Below, piece by piece: positions 35,066 to 44,607 of a stretch of 47,763 nt of DNA. Under the pieces are notes generated by a model. That model did no database searches. It was not told the origin of the DNA and saw only the letters and a list, made by a program, of their open reading frames with translations. The DNA is from Marinifilum_A sediminis (GTDB taxonomy: Bacteria; Bacteroidota; Bacteroidia; Bacteroidales; Marinifilaceae): contig CANMCX010000022.1 in NCBI GenBank assembly GCA_947496465.1, forward strand, positions 1 through 47,763, in the 5' to 3' direction. Every line of letters begins with the position of its first letter. Positions within the stretch are counted from its first letter, which is position 1. The translations under genes were made by a program, and so were the position numbers.

Positions 35066-35227
35066 AATTGTATAATAAAGGAACAAACAAAACCAAGCTG
35101 TGGTAGGAGTGCCACAGCTTTTTTATATTCTCTGGCAATTATGTAGACTTATTCTATTTTATGTTCGCTGCTAGTTTTACCTCTTTTGATTTTATTGTTT
35201 GCTATTTGTTTTTCATAAATTTGATAG
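35066..35227. repeat. 162-bp direct repeat, left copy
   Basis: It matches 46789-46950 over 162 bp, and I count about 11 mismatches by eye, with no gaps. It starts inside the third AAGCTGTGG repeat (hairpin 35095-35120) and continues through a T-rich stretch ending TTTCATAAATTTGATAG. The pair encloses 11.6 kb of cassette-like DNA in direct orientation. Confidence 0.88.
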
Positions 35228-35486
35228 CCCAGATATTCAACTTGCGTTTATAACACTTATGTGGAGGTATAAACACAATAGAATAAATGAATAACGGTAA
35301 AATAAACACAACTTTATTAAGCTAACAAACAAGTTAGCGTTCATGCAAGGAGACCGAGACAACATACTTAGAACTATGAAAACCCAACGCACAAATAGCA
35401 CATTTGCAAGCTCCAACACACAGGCTGATTCTTCAGCTTGCAAAAGAGCTATTTTTTATCTGACCCACAAAACCACAGAGAAATAA
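35228..35486. other. Leader of the 1280-aa NTPase gene with a short inverted-repeat site
   Basis: No gene is supported. GCTAAC at 35321-35326 and GTTAGC at 35333-35338 form a short palindrome like the ends of the longer sites farther right. A GCAAGCT/AGCTTGC pair occurs at 35405-35441. Confidence 0.5.
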
Positions 35487-38400
35487 ATGGAACCTGCTAC
35501 TTCTAAAATATTAATAACTCTTGGATTAAAGGTTGTTACCCCTGTATTGAAACTTGCTAAAAGTAAATTAGAAAAAGATTTATTTATCTATACAATTCTC
35601 AGAAATAAGAATATTAAAACAACAGTAGATTCAGATTTTAATTCTGTTTATTTGGAAACGTTATATCAACTAATTTCTGTACAAGAGAAGAGCAAAAAGA
35701 TTATTGCATTATTTGAGATTGATGAAGTTAAAAAGGCACTTAATGAAGAGGTTTATAAAAACAACAATTGGACATTTAAAGTAAATTTAGATTCAAACCT
35801 TCATACAAACCCCAATTTAAGGCAGCTTAAAAATATTACAATAGACCTGGATAAAGAAATTGAAGATTTTAAAAAAGTTTTTAAAGAGATAATCAATACA
35901 ACCCGTGAGCCAAAGGAAGTAGAACAATACGAGACTATAAAAAAGATAAAGGAAGAAGTAAGTGAATTAATCGACACAAAAGGGTTGAACACAAAGTTTA
36001 AGACTGATGTAGAAATTAGCAATCAAATCTTGTTTTCAAAATCAGAAATTCAACCACTATCTGAGCACATTTCTAAAAGAGATGGTCTGATTGACTCACT
36101 ATTTGAGAAATATACAACAAATGGATGGATAGCAATAGATGGGAGTATTTCAACTGGTAAATCACAATTATCGGTACTCATGTCTCAAAAAGTTAGTTCG
36201 AATATTTTTTGGATAAATCTTAGAGAGTTTACATCCACAAGTTTCCTCATAAAGATTTTTACAGATTTGTCTGCTTTTGTTTCTGTTTCTAGTAAAAACG
36301 AACTTGACTCTTGGTTATCTGCAATTTTTGATAAAATTGAAAGTGGTTCTCTAATTGTACTGGATGATTTACCAAAGTTAGATTTTCGTTCTCAAGCATT
36401 TAGTCGATTTATTTCCTTCCTAAAAGTATGTAAAGAGAAAAATATTTTATTGCTATCTACTAGTAATTTTGAATTACCTATTCAGATTAAGGACTATATA
36501 AATGATGGTTATATACATTCTCTTAAATTACCCTTTTTGCTTGTAGAAGATGTTTATGAGGTAATTCTATCTTATGGTGTACTTCCAGAGAAAGCAGACC
36601 AATACAAAACTTTAGTTCATTCATTGTCAACAGGTCATCCTATAATTGTTAAAGCGATTTGCGAATATTTAGTACAAATCAATTGGGAACTGTCCTCAGA
36701 TGAACTTTCAGTGATATTTAGTGGTGATTATTCTTTGGAATTGAATGAATCAACCTATGATATTTTAACCAAAACAGTTGCTGACGAAACTACTCGAAAT
36801 TTACTTTATAGATTAAATGTTTTTATTGGTTCATTTACAATTGATGAAGTAAGACTAATCGGTGATTGTTCTCCTGAAATCTCAAACTTGATTGAACGTT
36901 TTAATAGTTCCGTAGGAATATGGATTCAAAAAAGAGATTCTTCAAGATTTGAAGTGTCACCATTGCTAAAAAAACTAAAAACAAGAGATTTAAGTAAGAG
37001 CCTAGAAAAACAATTAAATTACACTTTAGGTAAAAATATTCTTGACAAGAAAAGTTTAAACCAATTCGATGCCCAAAAGGCTATCACTTATTTTATAGCT
37101 GCAAAATCATTTAATGATGCGGGTTTTGTTTTAACATTAGTTTTAAACGAAGCCCTCAAAAATCCAGTACCATATTTTGAGTGGGGAATAAATTTATACT
37201 GGTATACAACAAAGCTTCCTGATGAAATGGATTTGACACTACAGTTGTATATTAGAACATTGCAAATAACTCTTAATAGCAAAAAAGATAATAATCTTTC
37301 ATTCTTAGTTGATGATTTAGAAAATATTTGCTCAGTTGCATCTAAAAAAGGTATTAACGTAGGACCAGCTTATCTACTTCTTTCAACTCACTATTCCGCT
37401 ATTAATTCTAAAAAAGCATTAAACTTTCTAATGACGGGTAACGACCAATACAATGCTTTAATCCAAACATATGGTGATAAAGAAGGATTGAAATTGGAGA
37501 ATAACTTCGAGGCAATGATATGGGCTGCAGTTGTTAGCATAGATTCAATTGAAAGTATTGACCATTGGTTCAGCACGATATCAGGTTTAACAGAAGAGCA
37601 ACTACAGACAATTCGAGATTCTGAAAATATAGATTTTGGGTCGATATTTATATTTAAAAATCTTAGAGAAAAAGAGGAGAAGAAAGACGAAAAAGACCAA
37701 AACTGGTTTGAACTAATTGACATTTTTAAACATATTCAGGAACAGGCAAAAGCTTTAAATCTTGAATTAATAAATGCAAATGCAATTAGATATATCATTA
37801 ATATTTATAGTGAAAGACTAGATGCAATTGATGATGCATTGAGCTATGCAAAAGAATTTATCGATACTATTTCTGACAATAAAACTGCGTATTTTCTTAT
37901 AAATGATGCAATTGGGAGACAACTATTTTATTTTAATAGAATTGATGAAGCAACACCATATATTGCAACAGCCGTGGATATTGAGGTCGATGAATTTTAC
38001 ACTGAAAAATTAGACACATATCTTGTTATTAGTCAAATATTAGGAATCAAAGACTCAAAAATCGCTCTTCATTATTCTTCGAAAGCAAATGAGTTTGCAA
38101 AGGAGAATGAATTCACAAGCGATATATTACAAGCAAAAGTTATTGGTGAATTAGCTACATCCTATTTTTTAGATGGGGATATGAAAAATGCCATTTACAA
38201 GCTTGAAAAGGGTTACCAAATTCTACTTGATAGTTATAATGTTAGCCCAGAGTTTCATGTTACAATAATGAGGTATGGACATGTCTTGAATTATTGGAAA
38301 GAGATATACTTTAAAGGCAAACCACCAGAGAAAGATATGTTAGGTGGTGATTATGAAGTGCCTAAAAGAGGCATGTTTCTGTCTCACTACAAAAATGATT

Positions 38401-39329
38401 TAGTTGAAGAGTATTACTTTGCGGAAAGACGTTTTATAGTTTCACTATTGTTTCTGAATTGTTTTGAGGCATTCGGGGATTTAGAGTTGTCAAAAAAATG
38501 GGCAAACAATAATATTTTAATTTCAAATTCATTTGATTTTAATTATTTCTCATTAATGCTCAACTATTCAATACCTTATTTGATAATTGACAAGAAATAT
38601 GTAGAGGCAATTAATCTTCAATTTAGAATTATTAGTGACACTAATAAATTGGCTGAAGAGGATTATGACCATGAAAGACTTTCAAAGAATGAGTTCTTAA
38701 AAAGTATTATTGAAGATAGACCTAAACAAAAGATTAAGGAATTTGATGAGCCTATAATTGAACACGTTTTTATTCCAATATTATTGAATTATGTAGCGAG
38801 TTATTCAGATGACTTAAAACAATTTACTGATAACATTAGCGAATTAAGTATAATATTAGATGAACTCAAATCAATTTTTCGTGATAAGGCTATTGTTGAT
38901 TCACTTGAAAACATTTTTAATCTAATATCGACAGGTGAAAATAAATCGCAAGCAATTCTGGAAACGAGTGATAATTATAAAGGAGACTTTGAATCAGCAT
39001 TAAAATTAATTTGCTATTTGTTTAATGCTGTTTATAGCGAAGATTTGGAAGCTTTTAAATATCATTTTGCCATAGTGAATAGATTAACTACAGTAAACAA
39101 CAATTCAAAAGGAACATTTAATTTTATAATAATACCTTTTTTCAAAAATTTTTGGTTTAATCGGATTGAAAAGAAAGGTAGCCAAAACAAGGATTTTTGG
39201 GATAAAAAAAGTAAACCATATTATGAATCTGTTGCTTCTGATAATAAAGTTAAATGTTTGTTTAAGATTATATCACATCATCTTGATTATGAAACAACAT
39301 CAAAAGAAGACGGGTGGATGGATTTTTAA
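35487..39329 (+). CDS. Large STAND-type NTPase, candidate antiphage protein
   Basis: The 1280-residue protein has three parts. Residues 1-200 are a helical N-terminal domain with no recognised effector fold. Residues about 200-500 are a STAND/NB-ARC-like NTPase: Walker A GSISTGKS (219-226), Walker B SLIVLDDL (288-295), sensor-like LLLSTSN (321-327) and a STGHPIIVKA motif (381-390) resembling the GxP loop of this class. Residues about 500-1280 are helical and TPR-like and would serve as the sensor. Avs and bacterial NLR-like defence proteins share this layout. It is low in G/C, lies first in the array, and is followed by an inverted-repeat site and a CBASS-like pair, all favouring a defence role. 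Confidence 0.72.
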   Translation: MEPATSKILITLGLKVVTPVLKLAKSKLEKDLFIYTILRNKNIKTTVDSDFNSVYLETLYQLISVQEKSKKIIALFEIDEVKKALNEEVYKNNNWTFKVNLDSNLHTNPNLRQLKNITIDLDKEIEDFKKVFKEIINTTREPKEVEQYETIKKIKEEVSELIDTKGLNTKFKTDVEISNQILFSKSEIQPLSEHISKRDGLIDSLFEKYTTNGWIAIDGSISTGKSQLSVLMSQKVSSNIFWINLREFTSTSFLIKIFTDLSAFVSVSSKNELDSWLSAIFDKIESGSLIVLDDLPKLDFRSQAFSRFISFLKVCKEKNILLLSTSNFELPIQIKDYINDGYIHSLKLPFLLVEDVYEVILSYGVLPEKADQYKTLVHSLSTGHPIIVKAICEYLVQINWELSSDELSVIFSGDYSLELNESTYDILTKTVADETTRNLLYRLNVFIGSFTIDEVRLIGDCSPEISNLIERFNSSVGIWIQKRDSSRFEVSPLLKKLKTRDLSKSLEKQLNYTLGKNILDKKSLNQFDAQKAITYFIAAKSFNDAGFVLTLVLNEALKNPVPYFEWGINLYWYTTKLPDEMDLTLQLYIRTLQITLNSKKDNNLSFLVDDLENICSVASKKGINVGPAYLLLSTHYSAINSKKALNFLMTGNDQYNALIQTYGDKEGLKLENNFEAMIWAAVVSIDSIESIDHWFSTISGLTEEQLQTIRDSENIDFGSIFIFKNLREKEEKKDEKDQNWFELIDIFKHIQEQAKALNLELINANAIRYIINIYSERLDAIDDALSYAKEFIDTISDNKTAYFLINDAIGRQLFYFNRIDEATPYIATAVDIEVDEFYTEKLDTYLVISQILGIKDSKIALHYSSKANEFAKENEFTSDILQAKVIGELATSYFLDGDMKNAIYKLEKGYQILLDSYNVSPEFHVTIMRYGHVLNYWKEIYFKGKPPEKDMLGGDYEVPKRGMFLSHYKNDLVEEYYFAERRFIVSLLFLNCFEAFGDLELSKKWANNNILISNSFDFNYFSLMLNYSIPYLIIDKKYVEAINLQFRIISDTNKLAEEDYDHERLSKNEFLKSIIEDRPKQKIKEFDEPIIEHVFIPILLNYVASYSDDLKQFTDNISELSIILDELKSIFRDKAIVDSLENIFNLISTGENKSQAILETSDNYKGDFESALKLICYLFNAVYSEDLEAFKYHFAIVNRLTTVNNNSKGTFNFIIIPFFKNFWFNRIEKKGSQNKDFWDKKSKPYYESVASDNKVKCLFKIISHHLDYETTSKEDGWMDF

Positions 39330-39437
39330 AATACGTCAAGCACATTGTCTGGTCACACAAGCTAACACTCAACCAAAACCAGCCAAAGAGCTTGCCTTGC
39401 CAACTCACGGATTGATAATGATGAATAAAGCAAGAAA

Positions 39438-39568
39438 CGCTAACACTGTATATACAAAATGGGCGAGATAGTAGTAAATTCAAGAGTTGTAGTCCGCTTT
39501 AAATTTTCACGGTTTGATAAGTTTGAAGCCCGCAATCGCCCACATTTGCATATACTTGTCCGTTGGCG
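39438..39568 (+). repeat. attC-like inverted-repeat site after the NTPase gene
   Basis: The left arm 39438-39465 starts CGCTAACACTG and ends ATGGGCG. The right arm 39537-39568 starts CGCCCACATTTG and ends CCGTTGGCG. The arms complement each other with a few mismatches and bulges around a 71-nt centre. This is the general layout of an integron attC, but the end boxes read GCTAAC/GTTGGC rather than the strict RYYYAAC/GTTRRRY. Confidence 0.65.
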
Positions 39569-39618
39569 TGCATTAAACCCGACCAAATAACATATCGACA
39601 TTAATATAGAAAAACTAA

Positions 39619-40605
39619 ATGGCAACAACAGTAAACTCCGCATTTGATGAATTTAATAAGGATATTGTCAACTTGCTTAAAGACAGGACTGATAAAGCTA
39701 GAACTAGCAGAGAATGGCTCTTAACACAGCTAAATGGATTAGATTCGAAAGAGGATTTAGATTTCCCTTTCAAATATGATTCAATGCATATAAACTTTGG
39801 CTCTTTTCAGCGTAGAACAAAAATTAGGGAGTTAGATGATATTGATTTGATGTTTTGTTTTACAGCAAATGGAGCTTCGTACACTCTATATCCGAATAAT
39901 ATATATCATATAAACACACCCAATGCAGGTCAAAGGTTAAAAAACTTATCAGACTCTGATGTTTTGAACTCTAGACGTGTTGTTAATAAAGTAAAAAATT
40001 CGCTATCACAGATTAGCCAATATAAATCAGCAGAATTGCATAGCAGAGGTGAAGCAGCTACTCTGTCACTTAGTTCTTATGAATGGGTATTTGATATTGT
40101 ACCTTGTTTCTATACAGATACAGGATTATACTTAATTCCTGATGGAAATGGAAACTGGAAACCAACTGACCCAAGAATTGACCAAGATAGAGTAACAACC
40201 GCTAATCAAAATAAAGATGGAAGATTATTGCAATTAATTCGAATACTAAAGTATTGGAATAGAAGAAACTCTTCCTATACAATTGGGTCTTATCTTTTTG
40301 AAAATATAGTAATTAACTTTGCTAATGCTAAATCCGAACTGAGTAAATGGATAGACTATGATATTAGAAGCTTTTTTCTCTATCTAAAGTCGGCTATTTG
40401 GAATTCAGTAAATGACCCTAAAGGATTTCAAGGAGACTTGAATGGTTTTTCATTTTCTGAAAAACAATCAATTTCTCAAAAAGCAGATTGGGCATATCAG
40501 AAAGCAGATGAAGCTATAAAAGCTGAAGTTGATGACAAAGACGTAGAGAAATCCATTAATAAATGGAGAGAAATATTTGGCGATGATTTTCCTAAATACG
40601 AGTAA
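39619..40605 (+). CDS. CD-NTase (SMODS-type nucleotidyltransferase) of a CBASS-like system
   Basis: The 328-residue protein has the nucleotidyltransferase core of CBASS cyclases: INFGSFQRRTKIRELDDIDLM with Gly61-Ser62 and the metal ligands Asp74 and Asp76, and the third acid Asp159 in EWVFDIVPCF. A helical C-terminal half (LLQLIRILKYWNRRNSS) follows, as in OAS-like enzymes. Such enzymes make cyclic oligonucleotides when phage infection is sensed, and these activate a partner effector. The partner here is the next gene, three bases downstream. The nucleotide product cannot be predicted from sequence by eye. Confidence 0.85.
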   Translation: MATTVNSAFDEFNKDIVNLLKDRTDKARTSREWLLTQLNGLDSKEDLDFPFKYDSMHINFGSFQRRTKIRELDDIDLMFCFTANGASYTLYPNNIYHINTPNAGQRLKNLSDSDVLNSRRVVNKVKNSLSQISQYKSAELHSRGEAATLSLSSYEWVFDIVPCFYTDTGLYLIPDGNGNWKPTDPRIDQDRVTTANQNKDGRLLQLIRILKYWNRRNSSYTIGSYLFENIVINFANAKSELSKWIDYDIRSFFLYLKSAIWNSVNDPKGFQGDLNGFSFSEKQSISQKADWAYQKADEAIKAEVDDKDVEKSINKWREIFGDDFPKYE

Positions 40606-40608
40606 GTT

Positions 40609-41394
40609 ATGACAAGAATTGTTCCTTTTGACCCAACATATGAAGTTATCAGAAAAATTGAAAAAGCTGCTTTTGCTTTATTGATTGTATCTGCTTCGAT
40701 TATTGCTATTAATTGGTCTTTAACAAAGTATTTAGACGCATCTATCTTGAATAATTATTTAGGTCTTCTTGATGTTGGAAAAACAATCAGTTATGTATCT
40801 ATGGTTGGGTACATATTGATGTCTCTACTAGCTAGGATTCTATTTCAATCTGTAGAAAAGAAGAAAAGAAATGATTTGATTGATAATTCCTTTGGTACAA
40901 CTTATTGCGATGAGAATTCTACAGGCTATTACAATAATGAAGAAATTAATAATGGAATAAAAAAACTTGCACTTAATTCTTACGAAAGTTCTTTTCATAC
41001 AGAAAACACTTTAAAAAGAATGATTTATAAAAATCTTATAATTCTTGTTGTTTTGAGTGTGCCTTTTTTACTTTCAATATTTTCCGTGAGCGGAAGTAAT
41101 ATTGTTAGACTGCTTTTTGAAATAAGTATCCCTTTGATAATGATTTCACAGTTTATAGTGCTAATTATATATTACTTATACGTTTTGAGTATCAATGAAA
41201 GATTTAAAATTGAATTGACGAATATTGGAAGTAGAGAAATTGTTGAATCAGATATTCCCAAACTCCTGATTCCAATTATGGAATATTACAATACAAAATC
41301 TTGGGCTAATACGAATTTGGATTCAAAGATTTTTAATAAATATAATGCATCGGTTTCTCAAAATTGGGAAAGAAGAAAAGCAACATTTAATTAA
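40609..41394 (+). CDS. Four-TM putative pore-forming effector (S-4TM-like)
   Basis: The 261-residue protein has four hydrophobic helices at about 19-38, 60-80, 140-160 and 167-195. A polar insert between helices 2 and 3 reads KKKRNDLIDNSFGTTYCDEN. That arrangement and the DNSFGT segment fit the SMODS-associated S-4TM effector family, thought to permeabilise the inner membrane once a cyclic nucleotide binds. SLATT is the main alternative. It is translationally coupled to the CD-NTase. No Cap2/Cap3 or HORMA/TRIP13 genes are nearby, so this would be a minimal two-gene CBASS. Confidence 0.75.
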   Translation: MTRIVPFDPTYEVIRKIEKAAFALLIVSASIIAINWSLTKYLDASILNNYLGLLDVGKTISYVSMVGYILMSLLARILFQSVEKKKRNDLIDNSFGTTYCDENSTGYYNNEEINNGIKKLALNSYESSFHTENTLKRMIYKNLIILVVLSVPFLLSIFSVSGSNIVRLLFEISIPLIMISQFIVLIIYYLYVLSINERFKIELTNIGSREIVESDIPKLLIPIMEYYNTKSWANTNLDSKIFNKYNASVSQNWERRKATFN

Positions 41395-41404
41395 ATAACG
41401 ACAC

Positions 41405-42233
41405 GCCAACATTTTGTATAAGTAATGGCAGGGTAAGTGCCAAATTTCAAGGTTTGTATCCCGCTCAAACTGCGTAGCGGTTTGACAGGAAACTACCACG
41501 CAATCTGCTACTACCCATAGTGTGCCAAGAAGCAGCACGTCGGCATAAAATAGTGCTGCATGCTTTATTTGAGATGGAGGAAAGCATTTGTAGGCTTGAC
41601 CCACCGATGTCGTTTTACAGGAGGGGGCATCAATTGGAGCGAAGCGGAAATCATGAGTACCAATAAGTATTATCATTATACGAACTAAACCACCCAAAGG
41701 TGCTGTGGTAAAGAGTCATGGTATTGAGCGTTTGGGAGAATCTATGCCATGAGTATAGCAGGTGCGAATAGAAGAGATGAACGAAAGTGAACCACTGATG
41801 AGGTGTCGAGACGTGGCTATATTCTGTCAAAAGCTGCAAAGTATGTTATGCGGTGATAAGCACAACGGGAACCTGTTTATTGGTTGTGCGGCAGGCGGTG
41901 TTCAGGTGGCATGACTTCTATTTAGGCTCATTTAAGGAACTTGGGAAGCTGCCTTGCCATGTGAAGTGAAAGGTACAATAGGAACAACCTAGAGACCGAA
42001 TAGCAATGGGCAAACGCAGTGGCGGACTGATCCGTAGTAGTGTTGAAGTTCCTGTAATGGGAATGGAGCAAAGGGGTCAGCTAATTTATTTTACAATTTG
42101 CCAACTTGAAAGAGGATGAGCATTTACTTGTAAATAAAATTAGAAGAGCCGTATGATGGGAGACTATCACGTACGGTTCTGTGAGAGGCTTAGGGTGAAA
42201 CTCCCTTTGCCTACTCGACCATAGACCGTTGGC
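41405..42233 (+). repeat. attC-like site split by group II intron 1
   Basis: The left arm 41405-41431 begins GCCAACATTTTGTATAAG and ends TGGCAG. The right arm is 41505-41519 (CTGCTACTACCCATA) continued after the intron at 42220-42233 (CATAGACCGTTGGC). Only when the intron is removed does the right arm complement the left. An internal CCGCT/AGCGG hairpin lies at 41461-41480. Confidence 0.65.
41520..42219 (+). ncRNA. Group II intron without an intron-encoded protein, copy 1
   Basis: The element begins GTGTGCCAAGAAGCAGCAC, a typical group II 5' end. It contains a 34-nt domain V at 42146-42179 (GAGCCGTATGATGGGA ... CGTACGGTTC). It ends with a domain VI-like hairpin and CCTACTCGAC. The size is 700 nt. 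No reverse transcriptase or maturase frame is inside. Minus-strand open frames here are chance. The 34-nt domain V argues against the IIC class, and its sequence resembles chloroplast-like (CL) bacterial introns. It would need a maturase supplied from elsewhere. Confidence 0.9.
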
Positions 42234-42272
42234 ATTAATTGAAGAGACGCAGACTGCAAGCAAATAACAGAA

Positions 42273-42959
42273 ATGAAAAATAGAGAATATAGAATTAAAG
42301 TGCATTCAATAGTAAGATTTATAATCGCAATGATTGGAATTTTAGTTTCAAGTCTGATACTGATAAATGACCATATACCACAACCTGACAGTGAGATTAT
42401 TTCAATTATTCAGTTTTTAGCCGTTTTTGTGACATCATTTTACCTTGCACACCTGATTGGAATGGGAAAAGCTAAGGTTGTACTTACACAAGAAGGAATT
42501 CAACATATTTGGGAACGTAGATTCATTTTGAGTTGTGAAAAGAGCTTTAATATTCCGTGGAATTTAGTTGACAATTACGTATTTCAGGAAGACAGAACAT
42601 TTGATAGTTTTATTATAAACTTGACAAACAAGACACGATACAAAGTGAATAGACTAAATGTTTTGCCAATTAAAGACGACTTTAACCGACTTGTTAAAGA
42701 TTTTCCAAGGTTATCAAATGACTACAAAAACGGACTTGATTCAGATACTAAAATTAAACCGATTAAAGAAGGAGAAAGCATTTATGCAAGCAAATCATTC
42801 CGGTGGGTTTTCTATTTCTTATTAGTTGGATTTCTAATATTAGCCCTAACAAAAGTGTTTAATCCTGACTCTGGTACGACTTGGAGTTCCTTAGGAGTGA
42901 TTGGAAGTGGAGTGCTATTTTATGGAATGATGATAATCGGACAAAAGAAGAACAACTAA
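42273..42959 (+). CDS. Membrane protein with two TM pairs and a central PH-like domain
   Basis: The 228-residue protein has helices at about 13-31 and 45-63, a soluble middle of about 100 residues, and two C-terminal helices (VFYFLLVGFLILAL and VIGSGVLFYGMMIIG). The middle part has VVLTQEGIQHIWERRF and SFIINLTNKTRYKVNRL, like the bacterial PH-like domains of small membrane proteins. Function is unknown. It sits alone between two inverted-repeat sites, the position expected of a cassette gene. Confidence 0.65.
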   Translation: MKNREYRIKVHSIVRFIIAMIGILVSSLILINDHIPQPDSEIISIIQFLAVFVTSFYLAHLIGMGKAKVVLTQEGIQHIWERRFILSCEKSFNIPWNLVDNYVFQEDRTFDSFIINLTNKTRYKVNRLNVLPIKDDFNRLVKDFPRLSNDYKNGLDSDTKIKPIKEGESIYASKSFRWVFYFLLVGFLILALTKVFNPDSGTTWSSLGVIGSGVLFYGMMIIGQKKNN

Positions 42960-42960
42960 T

Positions 42961-43154
42961 GCCAACAATGTATAAAAAACATAAGTGGCTCAGTGGTTTA
43001 CGGAGGTTTGGAGCATTTAATCAGCTCCGCCAAATCTGCGATTTGACGATTTGTTTTAAAACAATAAATTTGTGTCTAATCGCAAATTTGGCTCAGTGCA
43101 AATTGACAGGTAAGAGCTTCGAAATCACTTACGTTTCTTATACTTAACGTTGGC
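42961..43154 (+). repeat. Intact attC-like inverted-repeat site
   Basis: The left arm 42961-42990 begins GCCAACAATGTATAAAAAAC. The right arm 43125-43154 ends TATACTTAACGTTGGC. They pair with few mismatches. The 134-nt centre has further self-complementary pieces, such as GGAGC/GCTCC and AATCTGCGATT/AATCGCAAATT. This uninterrupted copy shows what the two intron-split sites looked like before insertion. Confidence 0.7.
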
Positions 43155-43174
43155 GATAATTAGAAATAAAGACA

Positions 43175-43684
43175 GTGAATCAAGCGAAAAAGAAATTTTC
43201 AAAAAGACATCTAATTACATTAATAATAGAATCATTAATAATTGGAATTGTAGGAGCAGTTATCTTTGTTCTACTCATTAAAACAGTTTTAGGTAACAAC
43301 AACTTAAGGTACGAGATGACGAACCTCTGGGGTAATGATTATTTCTTCTACCCCCTGTTCATTTTATTGCCAATTTCATTCTTAATTGAGTCAAAGAGCA
43401 AAGTTCAAAAAGAATTAAAAAAATATTTAACCTTGGCACTATTCCCTTTGCTTTACTTGACTCTATACTTAGGAGGTCTGATCGTTGATTTGATCTGGCA
43501 ACTAAATGGAATGGCTACGATTAATGCTATATCCATTATTGACAACCCAACATTTTTCAAATTTGAATTAATTGAACTAACAATTTGTGGAATATTGGGC
43601 ATTGTAATCGGAATGACTATACAATTTCTCTGGATTAAAAAAATAACTATCGCCAACACGCGCTCATATAACATAGGCGGGTAG
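43175..43684 (+). CDS. Small four-TM membrane protein with GTG start
   Basis: The frame opens with GTG at 43175 (no earlier ATG in frame after the repeat site) and gives 169 residues. Hydrophobic helices begin near LIIESLIIGIVGAVIFVLLI, YFFYPLFILLPISFLI, LALFPLLYLTLYLGGLI and TICGILGIVIGMTIQFLWI. No motif suggests a function. The last residues (ANTRSYNIGG) are encoded by the left arm of the next inverted-repeat site, so gene and site overlap, as is common in integron cassettes. Confidence 0.6.
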   Translation: MNQAKKKFSKRHLITLIIESLIIGIVGAVIFVLLIKTVLGNNNLRYEMTNLWGNDYFFYPLFILLPISFLIESKSKVQKELKKYLTLALFPLLYLTLYLGGLIVDLIWQLNGMATINAISIIDNPTFFKFELIELTICGILGIVIGMTIQFLWIKKITIANTRSYNIGG

Positions 43685-44544
43685 CGGGTTTTCGAAGGTT
43701 TTATGCTTTTAATGAGCCACGGCAAGGTAGCCATTTTAGAATTGTTATAGTTAAATGTAATTCTAAAATGACTACCTTTCCTTTTTATAAAATTTAAAAC
43801 ATAAATCAACTAAGGCACCTACGTTACATAGTGTGCCAAGAAGCAGCACATCGGTATAAACGAGTGCTGCATGCTTTATTTGAGATGGTGGAAAGCAGTT
43901 GTAAGCTTGACCCACCGATGTCGTTTTACAGGAGGGGGCATCAATTGGAGCGAAGCGGAAATCATGAGTACCAATAAGTATTATCATTATACGAACTAAA
44001 CCACCCAAAGGTGCTGTGGTAAAGAGTCATGGTATTGAGCGTTTGGGAGAATCTATGCCATGAGTATAGCAGGTGCGAATAGAAGAGATGAACGAAAGTG
44101 AACCACTGATGAGGTGTCGAGACGTGGCTATATTCTGTCAAAAGCTGCAAAGTATGTTATGCGATGATGAGTGCAACGGAAACCTGTTTATTGGTTGGAC
44201 GGCAGGCGGTGTTCAGGTGGCATGACTTCTATTTAGGCTCATTTAAGGAACTTGGGAATCTGTGTTGCAATGTTAATGAAAAGCTCAATAAGAACAACTT
44301 AGAGGCTGAATAACAATGAGCAACAACAGAGGCGGACTGATCCGTAGTAGTGTTGAAGTTCCTGTAATGGGAATGGAGCAAAGGGGTCAGCTAATTTATT
44401 TTACAATTTGCCAACTTGAAAGAGGATGAGCATTTACTTGTAAATAAAATTAGAAGAGCCGTATGATGGGAGACTATCACGTACGGTTCTGTGAGAGGCT
44501 TAGGGTGAAACTCCCTTTGCCTACTCGACGCAAGCCCGTTGTGC
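43652..44544 (+). repeat. attC-like site split by group II intron 2
   Basis: The left arm 43652-43681 begins GCCAACACGCGCTCATATAAC. The right arm is 43814-43830 (ending CCTACGTTACATA) continued at 44530-44544 (GCAAGCCCGTTGTGC). An inner 20-bp stem with one mismatch (43724-43743 with 43759-43778) would form an extra arm. The intron interrupts the right arm at the same place as in the site at 41405. Confidence 0.65.
43831..44529 (+). ncRNA. Group II intron without an intron-encoded protein, copy 2
   Basis: This 699-nt element is nearly identical to copy 1 from GTGTGCCAAG to CCTACTCGAC, including domain V at 44456-44489. Differences cluster at about 44163-44205 and 44255-44335, probably in peripheral domains. 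It also lacks a maturase gene. Domain V is unchanged, so both copies are likely still catalytically competent. Confidence 0.9.
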
Positions 44545-44607
44545 TGAATTAACGTTGCGATAGAACGACAGATTAGTAATAAATAAATTACATCATATAG
44601 ATTAAAA

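Noticed and set aside
41323..42305. Minus-strand open frames across the first intron, repeated across the second at 43772-44639
   Set aside because: They lie antisense to a structured group II intron RNA, and the same frames recur because the two introns are copies. There is no reverse transcriptase or maturase pattern.
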